Under the pieces are notes generated by a model, which ran no database searches, was not told where the DNA came from, and worked only from the letters and a program-made list of their open reading frames with translations. A DNA stretch of 64,000 bases from Sphingomonas sp. (GTDB taxonomy: Bacteria; Pseudomonadota; Alphaproteobacteria; Sphingomonadales; Sphingomonadaceae): assembly GCF_017745215.1 (NCBI RefSeq), contig NZ_JAGHZV010000006.1, forward strand, positions 1-64,000, given 5' to 3'. This document shows positions 16,124-24,630 of this stretch, piece after piece. How positions within the stretch are numbered: position 1 is the first letter of the stretch; each line of letters starts with the position of its first letter. The position numbers and the translations under genes are program-made.

Positions 16124-17605
16124 TCAAGCCAGATCGCTGAACTTGGTGAACTGCCGATCGAACCGCAGGTCCACCGAACCCGTCGCGCCGTGGCGCTGTT
16201 TGGCGATGATCACGGTCGCCTTGTTCGCGATCTGCTGCTGGCGGTCGAACCAGTCCTGGTATTTCTGGATCTCGTCGGCAGTCGAATGGTCGCCCGGCTG
16301 CGGGGGCGCCTTGAAGTCGTGATAATATTCGTCGCGATAGACGAAGAGCACGATGTCGGCGTCCTGCTCGATCGAGCCCGATTCGCGAAGGTCCGAGAGC
16401 TGGGGGCGCTTGTCCTCGCGGCTCTCGACCTGGCGGCTGAGCTGCGAGAGCGCGATCACGGGCACGTGGAGCTCCTTCGCCAGTGTCTTCAGGCCGCGGC
16501 TGATCTCCGAGATTTCCTGCACGCGCCCGTCGCCCTGGCTGCGCGAGCTGCCCTGGAGCAGCTGGAGATAGTCGACCACCACCATGCCGATCTTGTGCTG
16601 GCGCTTGAGCCGCCGCGCGCGCGTGCGCAGCGCCGCGATCGTCAGGCCCGGGGTATCGTCGATGAACAAGGGCAGCTGCTCGAGATCGGCGGCGGCACGC
16701 GCGAACTTCTGGAAGTTCGCCGGGCTGAGGTCGCCGGTGCGCAGCTTCTCCGAGACGATCTCGGATTGCTCGGAAAGGATGCGCATCGCCAGCTGGTCGG
16801 CCGACATTTCGAGGCTGAAGAAGGCCACCGGCGCGCCGATCGACTTCTCCTCGTCGATCCCAGTCGTCTTGTCGTCGATCCAGCGGCGCGCCGCGTTGAA
16901 CGCGATGTTGGTCGCAAGCGAGGTCTTGCCCATGCCCGGGCGACCGGCGAGGATGATCAGGTCCGATCGGTTCATGCCGCCGGTCATCGCGTTGAGGTCC
17001 GACAGCCCCGTGGTGATGCCCGACACGCTGCCGCCTGAATTCATCGCGCGCTCGGCCTGCTTGACCGCCAGCGCCGCGGCGCGGGTGAAGCTCTTGGCGC
17101 CGCTCTCGGTGCCGCCCTTCTCGGCGACATCGTAGAGCTTCATCTCGGCGCTCTCGATCTGCTTCTGCGGGTTCACTTCCTCGCTGGTGTCGAGCGCGCC
17201 CTCGACCATGTCGCGGCCCACGCTCACCAGCGCGCGGAGCACCGCCAGGTCGTAAATCTGGTCCGCGAAGGCGCGCGCGCCGATCAGGCTCGCCGGATTG
17301 CCGGTGAGCTGGGCGAGATAGGCCGGCCCGCCGAGCGTCTTCATCGCTTCGTCGGCCTGGAACAGCGGGCGCAGCGTCACCGGATTGGCGACGAGGTTCT
17401 CGCCGACCATGTTGGCGATCGCCGAATAGACGCGGCCGTGGAGCGGCTCGAAGAAATGCTCGGGGCGCAGCTTGATCATCACGTCTTCGACGACGCGGTT
17501 GTCGATCATCATCGCGCCGAGCAGCGCCGCCTCCGCTTCGATGTTCTGCGGCAGGGACAGGCCCTCGGGTTCCCCCGGGGCGGCAAGTCGAATCGGTTCG
17601 GCCAT
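16124..17605 (-). CDS. dnaB: Replicative DNA helicase DnaB
   Basis: The hexameric 5'-3' helicase that unwinds DNA at the replication fork. It has 493 residues from MAEPIRLAAPGEPEGLS. The N-terminal domain (PQNIEAEAALLGAMM) is followed by the RecA-like core with Walker A GRPGMGKTS near residue 222, the H1a-type segment VAFFSLEMSADQLAMRI, Walker B MVVVDYLQLLQG, the H3 loop region VIALSQLSRQVE, and the C-terminal arginine-finger segment KQRHGATGSVDL. Length and motifs are standard and no intein is present. It is convergent with the SRPBCC gene and divergent from UPF0262. Confidence 0.97.
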   Translation of the reverse strand: MAEPIRLAAPGEPEGLSLPQNIEAEAALLGAMMIDNRVVEDVMIKLRPEHFFEPLHGRVYSAIANMVGENLVANPVTLRPLFQADEAMKTLGGPAYLAQLTGNPASLIGARAFADQIYDLAVLRALVSVGRDMVEGALDTSEEVNPQKQIESAEMKLYDVAEKGGTESGAKSFTRAAALAVKQAERAMNSGGSVSGITTGLSDLNAMTGGMNRSDLIILAGRPGMGKTSLATNIAFNAARRWIDDKTTGIDEEKSIGAPVAFFSLEMSADQLAMRILSEQSEIVSEKLRTGDLSPANFQKFARAAADLEQLPLFIDDTPGLTIAALRTRARRLKRQHKIGMVVVDYLQLLQGSSRSQGDGRVQEISEISRGLKTLAKELHVPVIALSQLSRQVESREDKRPQLSDLRESGSIEQDADIVLFVYRDEYYHDFKAPPQPGDHSTADEIQKYQDWFDRQQQIANKATVIIAKQRHGATGSVDLRFDRQFTKFSDLA

Positions 17606-17686
17606 CCCCCCGTTTCAGCGTTCCGTGCCTGTTCCGCAAGGACCCGGCTTGTGGAAGACGGGGAATGCTAGGATAGGAGCGGCTGC

Positions 17687-18169
17687 ATGGCCGATCCGCG
17701 GATCATCGACGTCACGCTCGACGAGCGCACCATCCTGTGGCGATCCGCGGACGTCGAGCAGGAGCGGCGCATCGCGATCTTCGACCTGCTCGAGGAGAAT
17801 GCGTTCGCGCCGCAGCGAAAGGCGGCGGACGGCTATGCCGGGCCCTATCGGCTGCACCTGAGCGTCGAGGAGGGTCGGCTGGCGCTGGCGATCCGGCGCG
17901 AGGACGGCGCGCCGCTCGAGACGATCGTGCTGGGGCTCGCCCAGTTCCGCCGCCCGATCCGCGACTATTTCGCGATCTGCGACAGCTATTACAAGGCAAT
18001 CCGCAACGCGACGCCGGCGCAGATCGAGACGGTCGACATGGCGCGGCGCGGCATCCACGACGAAGCCGCGCGGCTGCTGATGGAGCGGCTGGACGGCAAG
18101 ATCGCCGTCGACTTCGCCACCGCGCGGCGACTGTTCACGCTGATTTGCGTGCTGCACATTCGGGGTTGA
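17687..18169 (+). CDS. UPF0262 family protein
   Basis: A 160-residue cytoplasmic protein of the UPF0262 family, found mainly in alphaproteobacteria and of unknown function. Recognisable segments are RRIAIFDLLEENAFAP near residue 27, LGLAQFRRPIRDYFAICDSYYKAI near residue 84 and the C-terminal DFATARRLFTLICVLHIRG. Length is normal. It lies 20 bases before the cytidine deaminase gene and is probably co-transcribed with it, divergent from dnaB. Confidence 0.9.
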   Translation: MADPRIIDVTLDERTILWRSADVEQERRIAIFDLLEENAFAPQRKAADGYAGPYRLHLSVEEGRLALAIRREDGAPLETIVLGLAQFRRPIRDYFAICDSYYKAIRNATPAQIETVDMARRGIHDEAARLLMERLDGKIAVDFATARRLFTLICVLHIRG

Positions 18170-18189
18170 GGGGCGCGGCCGCGCGGCCC

Positions 18190-18654
18190 ATGTTCGTGCG
18201 AATGGACGACAGAGTAAGCGAACTGATCGAAGCGGCACGCGCGGCGGCGCGCCATGCCCACGCCCCATATTCGCGCTACGGCGTCGGCGCGGCGCTGCGA
18301 ATGGCCGACGGCGGTATCGTGACCGGTACCAATTTCGAAAATGCGAGCTACGGCCTGTCGCTGTGCGCCGAGACGGTGGCGCTGGCCACGGCGAACGCCC
18401 AGGGACGGCTGCGCGAGGTGGTCGAGGTCGCGGTGGTGGCGGGGCCGATCGGCGCGGACGGGCTGCCGGCGGGCGACGTGCTCGCGAGCCCCTGCGGGCG
18501 CTGCCGGCAGATGCTCAACGAGAGCGCGCAGCTGGGCGGGCGGGACCTGCTGGTCCATTGCGGGGCGCCGGATGGGGATGCGGTCGTGACTTACCGGCTG
18601 TCCGAGCTGCTGCCGCATTCGTTCGGGCCGCGGGATCTGGGCGTGGAGGGGTAG
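18190..18654 (+). CDS. cdd: Cytidine deaminase
   Basis: Deaminates cytidine and deoxycytidine to uridine and deoxyuridine in pyrimidine salvage. The product has 154 residues from MFVRMDDRVSELIEAAR; an alternative ATG four codons in (18202) would also work. The zinc site is clear: CAETVAL (Cys with the proton-shuttling Glu) and SPCGRCRQ (two Cys), the short homotetrameric type. The substrate-binding FENASYGLS segment precedes it. A palindromic repeat follows the stop. Confidence 0.95.
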   Translation: MFVRMDDRVSELIEAARAAARHAHAPYSRYGVGAALRMADGGIVTGTNFENASYGLSLCAETVALATANAQGRLREVVEVAVVAGPIGADGLPAGDVLASPCGRCRQMLNESAQLGGRDLLVHCGAPDGDAVVTYRLSELLPHSFGPRDLGVEG

Positions 18655-18677
18655 CCTCCGCGCCCTTCAAGTTCAGC

Positions 18678-18759
18678 CGCCATCCCGGCGAAAGCCGGGA
18701 TCCAGGGGAGCAAGCCGTGTCGCCCGTGGCCCCGGGTCCCGGCTTTCGCCGGGATGACG
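18678..18759. repeat. Palindromic intergenic repeat, full copy 3 (82 bp)
   Basis: Same element as at 10046 with a few substitutions in the left arm (CGCCATCCC instead of CGTCATCCC, GGGATCCAGG instead of GGGACCCAGG). It lies between the convergent cdd and DUF1330 genes, 23 bases after the cdd stop. Confidence 0.88.
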
Positions 18760-18784
18760 GTTGATTGAACCTGGGTCCTCGCCC

Positions 18785-19180
18785 CTACTTCGGCGGAACC
18801 CCCTCGACGATGAACACCGGCCCCTCCGCCGACGCATGCCGCAGCGGCGCGATCGCCAGATAGTCGGGCGAGGCGTTGAATGCCCTGGCCGCCTCGACGC
18901 TCGGGAATTCGATGATCACCACTCGCCCGCTCGGCGCCTCGCCCTCGACCGGCGTGATCCCGCCACCGCGGACGATGTAGTGGCCGCCGTATTTCGCCAG
19001 GATCGCCGGCACCTGCGGCGCATATTGCCCGAACTTGGCCGGGTCATGAACGGTCAGCTGCGCGACGACATAGCCCTTGGGACCCGTGGCCTGGCCCACC
19101 GCCTGGCCCGCGCCGCTCGCCGCCGGCCCCGCAGTCAGCGCCGCCGCCGCGACCAATCCCGCCATTCCGATCCGCTGCAT
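18785..19180 (-). CDS. Exported DUF1330 protein
   Basis: A 131-residue protein with a signal peptide ([22 protein letters not shown]) followed by a DUF1330 domain of the ferredoxin-like dimeric alpha/beta barrel type. The domain shows [53 protein letters not shown]. The start at 19180 has a GGGGAGG site 6 bases upstream; longer frames would cross the dcd promoter. DUF1330 proteins are usually cytoplasmic, so the export signal is a variant worth noting. Function unknown. Divergent from dcd. Confidence 0.87.
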   Translation of the reverse strand: MQRIGMAGLVAAAALTAGPAASGAGQAVGQATGPKGYVVAQLTVHDPAKFGQYAPQVPAILAKYGGHYIVRGGGITPVEGEAPSGRVVIIEFPSVEAARAFNASPDYLAIAPLRHASAEGPVFIVEGVPPK

Positions 19181-19252
19181 CCTCGCCTCCCCAAGCTGGC
19201 CCGAAAAGCCGGGCGCTTGCCCTCGCGCCATTTTGCCGCAAAGGCTCACCGC

Positions 19253-19807
19253 ATGTCGATTCTTTCGGACCGCTGGATTCGCGAGCAGGCGCTCGAGCAC
19301 GGCATGATCGAGCCCTTCGTCGAGGCGCAGCGCCGCGAGGGCTGCATCAGCTACGGCCTCTCTTCCTACGGCTATGACGCGCGCGTGGCCGACGAGTTCA
19401 AGATCTTCACCAATGTCGACAGCGCCGTGGTGGACCCGAAGAACTTCGATTCGAACAGCTTCGTCGACCGCAAGACCGACGTCTGCGTGATCCCGCCGAA
19501 CAGCTTCGCGCTCGCGCGCACGGTCGAATATTTCCGCGTGCCGCGCGACGTGCTGGTGATCTGCCTCGGCAAATCAACCTATGCTCGCTGCGGGATCATC
19601 GTGAACGTGACGCCGCTCGAGCCCGAATGGGAAGGCCATGTCACGCTCGAATTCTCGAACACCACGCCGCTGCCCGCGCGCATCTATGCGAACGAAGGCG
19701 CCTGCCAGTTCCTCTTCCTCAAGGGCAACGAGGCCTGCGAGACGAGCTATGCCGACCGCGCCGGGAAATACATGGGCCAGCGCGGCGTGACGCTGCCGCG
19801 GCTCTGA
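19253..19807 (+). CDS. dcd: dCTP deaminase
   Basis: Converts dCTP to dUTP, the main source of dUMP for thymidylate synthesis in Gram-negative bacteria. The product is 184 residues from [19 protein letters not shown], the normal length for the monofunctional trimeric enzyme. The active-site segments are [30 protein letters not shown] (quoted in parts: [21 protein letters not shown]), including the catalytic Glu in EGHVTLE, and the nucleotide-contacting [12 protein letters not shown] at the C-terminus. It is monocistronic, closed by a hairpin shared with the convergent TPR gene. Confidence 0.96.
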   Translation: MSILSDRWIREQALEHGMIEPFVEAQRREGCISYGLSSYGYDARVADEFKIFTNVDSAVVDPKNFDSNSFVDRKTDVCVIPPNSFALARTVEYFRVPRDVLVICLGKSTYARCGIIVNVTPLEPEWEGHVTLEFSNTTPLPARIYANEGACQFLFLKGNEACETSYADRAGKYMGQRGVTLPRL

Positions 19808-19838
19808 GGCCCAGTCCGAAAACCTCCCATCCCAACTC

Positions 19839-19867
19839 GCGGAGCGCCCGGGCAGGCGACGCTCCGC
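19839..19867. terminator. Hairpin between dcd and the convergent TPR gene
   Basis: GCGGAGCG (19839-19846) pairs with CGCTCCGC (19860-19867) over a 13-base loop. No T-run follows, so termination strength is uncertain. It lies 32 bases after dcd and 14 bases before the TPR gene's stop. Confidence 0.5.
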
Positions 19868-19880
19868 ACCGGAAACCGGC

Positions 19881-20255
19881 TCAGTTGGCAGCCGTCGCCG
19901 GACTCGCCTCGCGGCGGTCGAGACGACGCAGGCCTGCCTCGGCCAGCGCGTGCGAGCCGAAGCTCGACTGGTTGCGCATGTCCATCAGCACATTTTCCTG
20001 CGCCAGCACCTGGCGATAGAGCGCACGCGCCTGGTCGGCGCGGCCGGTGTGCGCATAGACCGCCGCGAGGTTTAGCAGCAGCTCGGGGCGGCCGGGATGG
20101 ATGCGAAGTTCGCGCATCAGCACCTTCTCCGCATCGGCATAGTCGCCGGTCGTGATGGCAGCGCTCGAGACTCGCGTCGCTTCCTGGGCCTGGACGGGCG
20201 CCGCGACGCCGGCGAGCGGAACAGCAGCGGCAAGAGCGAAAACTGCGAAGCGCAT
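19881..20255 (-). CDS. Exported tetratricopeptide-repeat protein
   Basis: A 124-residue periplasmic protein. The signal peptide is MRFAVFALAAAVPLAGVAAPVQAQ with cleavage likely after AQA-Q. The mature part contains about one and a half TPR motifs (ITTGDYADAEKVLMRELRIHPGRPE, then LLLNLAAVYAHTGRADQARALY), a protein-protein interaction scaffold. The start has AAGGAGGG nine bases upstream. A dyad at 20281-20298 lies in its promoter region. Partner unknown. Confidence 0.85.
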   Translation of the reverse strand: MRFAVFALAAAVPLAGVAAPVQAQEATRVSSAAITTGDYADAEKVLMRELRIHPGRPELLLNLAAVYAHTGRADQARALYRQVLAQENVLMDMRNQSSFGSHALAEAGLRRLDRREASPATAAN

Positions 20256-20280
20256 GACGCCATCCCTCCTTAGGTTACGC

Positions 20281-20298
20281 CACAGTTACGATACTGTG
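20281..20298 (-). promoter_or_regulatory. Dyad in the promoter region of the TPR gene
   Basis: CACAGT-N6-ACTGTG, perfect 6-bp arms, centred about 35 bases upstream of the start codon at 20255. On the minus strand TTGTCA overlaps its upstream edge and could be a -35 element, which would place the dyad between -35 and -10. A repressor site is plausible; nothing identifies the regulator. Confidence 0.4.
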
Positions 20299-20365
20299 AC
20301 AATTGAGAGACTCTTTCATGACATTTTCATTGCAGTTTTGCAAACATCGCCCTCGGGATCGTGCG

Positions 20366-20397
20366 CAAAAAAAGAGGCGGCCCCGAGAGGCCGCCTC
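20366..20397 (-). terminator. Rho-independent terminator of the tonB-exbB-exbD-exbD operon
   Basis: Read on the minus strand, GAGGCGGCC pairs with GGCCGCCTC (20374-20382 with 20389-20397, 6-base loop) and is followed by a run of seven T residues (A-run at 20367-20373 on the plus strand). It lies 42 bases after the last exbD stop. Confidence 0.92.
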
Positions 20398-20438
20398 CGA
20401 TCATTCCGCTGCGCCTCGAGGGCGCGGCGCCATGTTCC

Positions 20439-20864
20439 TCAGAACACGGTCATATATTGCTCGTTGCCGACGAAACCCAGCTTGGTCACGTTCGCGCGCT
20501 TCACGATCGCGAGCACGTGATCGACCACTTCGTAGCGCGCATTGGGATCGGGCTGGAAGTGGAGCTCGGGCTCCGGATTCATCGCCGTGGTCTGGTCCAG
20601 ATACTGGCGCAGACGCGTATCGTCGACCTGCTCCGAGTTCCAGAACACGCGGCCGTCGGCATCGATCAGCAGCTTGTTCTTCACCGGATCGACGGTCATC
20701 GGCTGGTTGGGCTGCGCCTGCGGCAGGTCCACCTTCACGGCGTGCGTCTGGATCGGGATGGTGATGATGAACATGATGAGGAGCACGAGCATGACGTCGA
20801 TCAACGGCGTCGTGTTCATTTCCATCATCGGCTCGCCGTCGTCGCGGCCACCGCTCATTGCCAT
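20439..20864 (-). CDS. exbD: ExbD-type biopolymer transport protein (second copy)
   Basis: An inner-membrane protein with one N-terminal helix and a periplasmic domain; with ExbB it forms the proton-driven motor that energises TonB. It has 141 residues from MAMSGGRDDGEPMMEMNTTPLIDVML. The conserved membrane Asp is in NTTPLIDVMLVLLIMFIIT near residue 24. It is last in the operon, 29 bases after the first exbD copy, and followed by a strong terminator. The two ExbD proteins are clearly divergent in their periplasmic domains, so they may form mixed motors or serve different TonB-type systems. Confidence 0.95.
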   Translation of the reverse strand: MAMSGGRDDGEPMMEMNTTPLIDVMLVLLIMFIITIPIQTHAVKVDLPQAQPNQPMTVDPVKNKLLIDADGRVFWNSEQVDDTRLRQYLDQTTAMNPEPELHFQPDPNARYEVVDHVLAIVKRANVTKLGFVGNEQYMTVF

Positions 20865-20893
20865 CTTGGTCTACTCCTTATGTGCGGTGCTGG

Positions 20894-21373
20894 TCAGAGA
20901 CGTTCGGTCGCCGTGCCCGCCTCGGGCTCGGAGATGAAGCCGACCTTGACGAAGCCCGCACGCTGCATCGTGATGATCGTACCGCCGATGCACTTGTACG
21001 GCGTGTTGATGTCGCCGCGGATGTGAACTTCCGGCAGTTCGAGGCCGGCAGCGTTCGGGCCGCCCTGCCGCGCGATCTCGTCTTCCAGGCGCTTCACCGC
21101 GCGCTTCAGCAGATCGTCGGAGCTCACCTTGGCGAGGCCCCAATAGACTTCGCACTGGCCGTCCACCGCGCGCACCGAGAGCGACACATTCTCGGGCTTG
21201 GTCGTGGTCGGCTCGAACGCCTGCTTCGGCAGGGTCAGCGGAATCGTCTGGATCACCACGGGGATCGCGATGAGGAAGATGATCAGGAGCACCAGCATCA
21301 CGTCCACGAGGGGCGTGGTGTTGATGTCGGACATCGGTACGTCGTCGCCGCCGCTACCTGTGCTAATCGCCAT
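20894..21373 (-). CDS. exbD: ExbD-type biopolymer transport protein (first copy)
   Basis: ExbD subunit of the TonB energising complex, 159 residues from MAISTGSGGDDVPMSD. The proton-conducting Asp lies in INTTPLVDVMLVLLIIFLIA near residue 24. Its periplasmic domain is longer than in the second copy and has two cysteines (DGQCEVYWG and YKCIGG) that could form a disulfide; the second copy has none. The gene lies between exbB and the second exbD on the minus strand. Confidence 0.95.
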   Translation of the reverse strand: MAISTGSGGDDVPMSDINTTPLVDVMLVLLIIFLIAIPVVIQTIPLTLPKQAFEPTTTKPENVSLSVRAVDGQCEVYWGLAKVSSDDLLKRAVKRLEDEIARQGGPNAAGLELPEVHIRGDINTPYKCIGGTIITMQRAGFVKVGFISEPEAGTATERL

Positions 21374-21460
21374 TGCGCGCTTTCCTATCTTCGCATTCAG
21401 CCCGCCGCCTTCCGCGGCGGGAGGCCGTGCGGAGCTCCCGCACGGCCCATTGCCGTCAAC

Positions 21461-22228
21461 TTACGCAGTGGTCGTCGCGGTGGTGGTCGCCGGCTTTGCA
21501 GCGGCGCCCTTGCGCGAGCCGGTCGCGGGCTTCACCCGGCCGTCCGACGCGAGGTAGCCGAGGACGTCGTTCGAGAACGAGCCCAGCTGCTCGGCGATCG
21601 CCTTGTTGCGACGCTGCAGGAAGTTGTAGGCGAGCACCGCGGGAACGGCCACGACGAGGCCGAGCGCGGTCATGATGAGCGCTTCACCGACCGGACCGGC
21701 GACGGTGTCGATCGACGCCTGACCCGCCGCGCCGATCTTGATGAGCGCGCGGTAGATGCCGATAACCGTACCGAACAGACCGATGAACGGCGCGGTCGCG
21801 CCGACCGTGGCGAGGAACGCCAGGCCGCCGGCGAGCGACGAGTTGATCGAGGCCTCCGAGCGAGCGAGCGAACCGTGCAGCCAGTCGTGCGCTTCGACCG
21901 GGTCGGTCAGCAGCTTGAACTGGTCCTGCGCCTGGAGCGCGTCGTCGACGATCTGGCGATAGGCCGAGTTCTTGGCGAGCTTGGCAGCGCCATCGCGGAT
22001 GTTGGTGGCGTTCCAGAAGGTCGCGCGGACGCGGCGGCCCTGGTTGATGATCTTCTGCTGCTCGAAGATCTTCGTGAAGAAGATGTAGAGCGAGAAGAAC
22101 AGGAAGACGGTCAGGATGATGAAGACCGACCAGGCGATGATGCCGCCCTGCTGCAGCGCTTCCCACAGGCCGTAGGGGTTGCTGCTCTTTGCAGCGGCAG
22201 CGCCGCCCGCGAGAATGGTGGTGAGCAT
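21461..22228 (-). CDS. exbB: ExbB (MotA/TolQ/ExbB proton channel family)
   Basis: The pentameric inner-membrane channel component of the TonB motor. It has 255 residues from MLTTILAGGAAAAKSS. Three membrane segments are visible: GGIIAWSVFIILTVFLFFSLYIF near residue 28, and two after residue 130 (LAFLATVGATAPFIGLFGTVIGIY, then ALIMTALGLVVAVPAVLAYN), which contain the family's Thr-rich pore helix. The C-terminal tail is Ala/Thr/Lys-rich. It lies between tonB and exbD; the motor is encoded in order tonB-exbB-exbD-exbD. Confidence 0.95.
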   Translation of the reverse strand: MLTTILAGGAAAAKSSNPYGLWEALQQGGIIAWSVFIILTVFLFFSLYIFFTKIFEQQKIINQGRRVRATFWNATNIRDGAAKLAKNSAYRQIVDDALQAQDQFKLLTDPVEAHDWLHGSLARSEASINSSLAGGLAFLATVGATAPFIGLFGTVIGIYRALIKIGAAGQASIDTVAGPVGEALIMTALGLVVAVPAVLAYNFLQRRNKAIAEQLGSFSNDVLGYLASDGRVKPATGSRKGAAAKPATTTATTTA

Positions 22229-22318
22229 GTTCAGTTCTTTCCTCTAGAAAATGTGTCGCTTCGTCATTCAAAAGGCCGGTCGCGCGGGATCACCCCGGGC
22301 GGCCGGCCAGGCAAAGGA

Positions 22319-22993
22319 TCAGTTTTCAGGCAGACGCCAGGTAAAGCGGCTCGACCATGCCGAAGGGATCTTGTTCCCGGAGGCATCTTCCGCCGGCGAG
22401 AAGCGCGCGCGGCGCTTCAGCAGATTGCAGGCGGTGCTGTCGAGCAACGACGATCCGCTGGACCCGGTGATCGTGCAGTTGGTGACACGGCCGGTGGCGT
22501 CCACGTCGAGGCGGAAGCTGGTCGTGCCCGCCTGCTCGGCGCGGATGGCTGCGTTCGGATAGTCGTCGTTGGTCACCCAGCCCTGGGGGCTGCCGCGCGG
22601 TTCCACCTTCTTCGCGATCCGCGGCGGTGCCGGCGGAGGCGGCGGCGCAGGCGGAGCCGGCGGCGCGGGCGGGATGATCGGCGGCGCAGGCGGAACCGTG
22701 TTCGTCTGCTGGATCACCGGAGCGGGCGCAGGGACCGCGACCTGAGCCGGCGGCACATAGACCTGCGTCGGCGGCGGCGGCACCGGCGAGTCCGGCGGCG
22801 GGGGCGGCGGCACTTCCTCCGGCGGAGGCGGCGGCTCGCTCACGTCGAACGTGTTGAGCTCCTCCGCCTTCTTCTTGATGTACTGATACGCAAGGCCGGT
22901 GACGAAGGCGTATCCTAGGCCAGCCACGATGATCGCGACCATGACGATCGCGACGATCTTGCTGCCACTTGTATTCCGGTCAGCGTAAGCCAT
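22319..22993 (-). CDS. tonB: Energy transducer TonB
   Basis: TonB spans the periplasm and passes motor energy to outer-membrane TonB-dependent receptors such as the one at 42814-45195. The 224-residue protein has an N-terminal membrane anchor (IVAIVMVAIIVAGLGYAFVTG, about residues 13-33), a long proline-rich segment with PPPPPEEV- and PAPPAPPPPPAP-type runs, and a C-terminal domain with YPNAAIRAEQAGTTSF and the closing RARFSPAEDASG. It is the first gene of the operon; unusual dyads lie upstream of it at 23134-23183. Confidence 0.95.
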   Translation of the reverse strand: MAYADRNTSGSKIVAIVMVAIIVAGLGYAFVTGLAYQYIKKKAEELNTFDVSEPPPPPEEVPPPPPPDSPVPPPPTQVYVPPAQVAVPAPAPVIQQTNTVPPAPPIIPPAPPAPPAPPPPPAPPRIAKKVEPRGSPQGWVTNDDYPNAAIRAEQAGTTSFRLDVDATGRVTNCTITGSSGSSLLDSTACNLLKRRARFSPAEDASGNKIPSAWSSRFTWRLPEN

Positions 22994-23133
22994 TCGGCAA
23001 CGTCACTCCTCTATCTCTCCGCGGCCCCCGATTCGCACGGATAACCGCCCGGCGTTCGCCTATAGCGTCCGTCGGCAGAGCGCGAGTCTCTATCGTGGCA
23101 CCCACGGGAGCGCAAACGCTTTGTCGGACATAA

Positions 23134-23183
23134 GGCACCTAGTGCCGGCTGATGACGGAAATATTTCTGTATAGGAACGGCAC
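23134..23183. promoter_or_regulatory. Nested palindromes between tonB and a divergent gene
   Basis: Three copies of a GTGCC half-site occur: GGCAC-CTA-GTGCC at 23134-23146, and GTGCCG (23142-23147) mirrored by CGGCAC (23078 plus 100, that is 23178-23183). The latter pair is centred exactly on the 10-bp palindrome GAAATATTTC at 23158-23167. The site is about 140-190 bases upstream of tonB and 16 bases before the divergent start. Candidate operator; not a recognisable Fur box. Confidence 0.4.
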
Positions 23184-23198
23184 AATCCGGTAACGACC

Positions 23199-24056
23199 GT
23201 GCGTATGCGCCGTATCTTCGCACATGGAATTTGCGCGGCCGCCATCCTGGCCTGCGCTCCAGCCACCGCCCAGACCGCCAGACCCGCCCCTTCTCAAGGG
23301 GTTGCGGCGGCGGCCCAGCCGGCCTTGCCCAGCTATGCCAGCATGGCGAAGCTGGTGCTCGGCGCGCCGCTGGTGATCGACGCACGCGTGAAGACCGCCG
23401 ACCGGGTGAAGCCGCAGGACGCGCCCGGTCTCGCCGCGGGACGCGCGCGCTTCTACGTCGTCGCCGACGTGGCCGCGCTGATTCGCGGCCGCGCGGGCCT
23501 GCCGGCGCAGATCTCGTTCCTGGCGGACATCCCGCTCGATTCGAAGGGCAAGCCGCCCAGGATGAAGAAGGCGCGGCTGCTGCTCTTCGCGCGCGCCATC
23601 GCAGGACAGGCCGACCAGGTGCAGCTCACCGGGATCGACAGCCAGCGCGGCTGGTCGCCGGGGCTAGACGCCATGGTCCGCGGGATCGTCAAGGAAGTGC
23701 TGGCGGCCGATGCGCCGCCCGAGGTCGACGGCGTGGGCAATGCCTTCAGCGTGCCCGGTGCGCTCCCCGGCGAGCGCGAGACGCAGATCTTCGTGACCAC
23801 GCGGAGCGGCGCGCCCTTCTCGATCCAGGTGCTCCGCCGCCCGGGCGAGCAGCCGCGCTGGTCGGTTTCGCTGGGTGACATCGTCGACGATTCGGCGGGC
23901 GCGCCGAAGAAGGATACGTTGCTCTGGTACCGCCTCGCCTGCGGGCTGCCGCGCCAGCTGCCCGAGGCGAGCGTGGCGGGCGAGGATCCGGCCAACGCCC
24001 GCGCCGCGCGCGAGGACTACGGGCTGGTGATCCGCGACCTGGGCGCTTGCGCGTAA
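23199..24056 (+). CDS. Uncharacterised exported protein
   Basis: I do not recognise a named family. The 285-residue protein begins with a signal peptide (MRMRRIFAHGICAAAILACAPATAQ); the start is GTG at 23199, with an in-frame ATG two codons later (23205) that is equally possible. The mature part has a repeated pattern of beta-strand-like segments (APLVIDARVKTADRV, ARFYVVADVAALIRG, ISFLADIPLDSKGK, ARLLLFARAI) and a C-terminal Cys pair (LACGLPRQ, DLGACA). It is divergent from tonB and convergent with folB. Likely periplasmic, function unknown. Confidence 0.75.
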   Translation: MRMRRIFAHGICAAAILACAPATAQTARPAPSQGVAAAAQPALPSYASMAKLVLGAPLVIDARVKTADRVKPQDAPGLAAGRARFYVVADVAALIRGRAGLPAQISFLADIPLDSKGKPPRMKKARLLLFARAIAGQADQVQLTGIDSQRGWSPGLDAMVRGIVKEVLAADAPPEVDGVGNAFSVPGALPGERETQIFVTTRSGAPFSIQVLRRPGEQPRWSVSLGDIVDDSAGAPKKDTLLWYRLACGLPRQLPEASVAGEDPANARAAREDYGLVIRDLGACA

Positions 24057-24100
24057 TGCGCTGAACGGGTTGCGTTAAATCCAGCCGGAAATGATGTGCC

Positions 24101-24478
24101 TCAGCGCCGGTGGCGGACGAGGGTGATGCCGATCGATTCGCCCTGCTCGGCGATCGCGAGCTTGACGATGCGCACCTCGACGCGGCGCACGCGCGCGTCC
24201 GAGATGAAGAGCGTCTCGCAGATATGGTCCGCAATGCCTTCGATCAGCGTGAAATGCACGTCCCTGGGCAGCGCGCCGGTGGCAGCGTGCTTGAGGTCGA
24301 GATAGCTCTTCGAGGCATTCAGTGGCGTGTCCGGCGCGAAGCGCTCGGGCGGCGTCAGGTCGGCGGTGACCGAGATGCGCAGCGGCTGCGGCAGGTGCGT
24401 CTCCTCGGAATAGATGCCGGTGAGCACCTCCATTTCGAGATCGTGCACCTGGAGCTGAAGCAAGTCGGACAAGGGCAA
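24101..24478 (-). CDS. folB: Dihydroneopterin aldolase-type protein
   Basis: Cleaves 7,8-dihydroneopterin to 6-hydroxymethyl-dihydropterin in folate synthesis. The recognisable part starts LPLSDLLQLQVHDLEMEVLTGIY and continues with YLDLKHAATG, FTLIEGIADHICETLF (active-site Glu region) and VRIVKLAIAEQGESIGI. I chose the TTG at 24478 because it gives the family length of 125 residues; an upstream TTG at 24544 would add 22 residues with no family resemblance. The start is uncertain. The gene stands alone on this strand. Confidence 0.8.
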   Translation of the reverse strand: MPLSDLLQLQVHDLEMEVLTGIYSEETHLPQPLRISVTADLTPPERFAPDTPLNASKSYLDLKHAATGALPRDVHFTLIEGIADHICETLFISDARVRRVEVRIVKLAIAEQGESIGITLVRHRR

Positions 24479-24630
24479 GCCTTTCGTGGAACGGGTGCGC
24501 GGCCATAACGCCGGCTCCTGCCCCCTGCAAATCCTCCCCTGCAATTCATCCTTGCGTCACACCAGATAGCGATTAAAGGCGCGCTCCCCCGGGTACCCTC
24601 GCTCGGATCGCGCAACACGAGGACAAGGAC

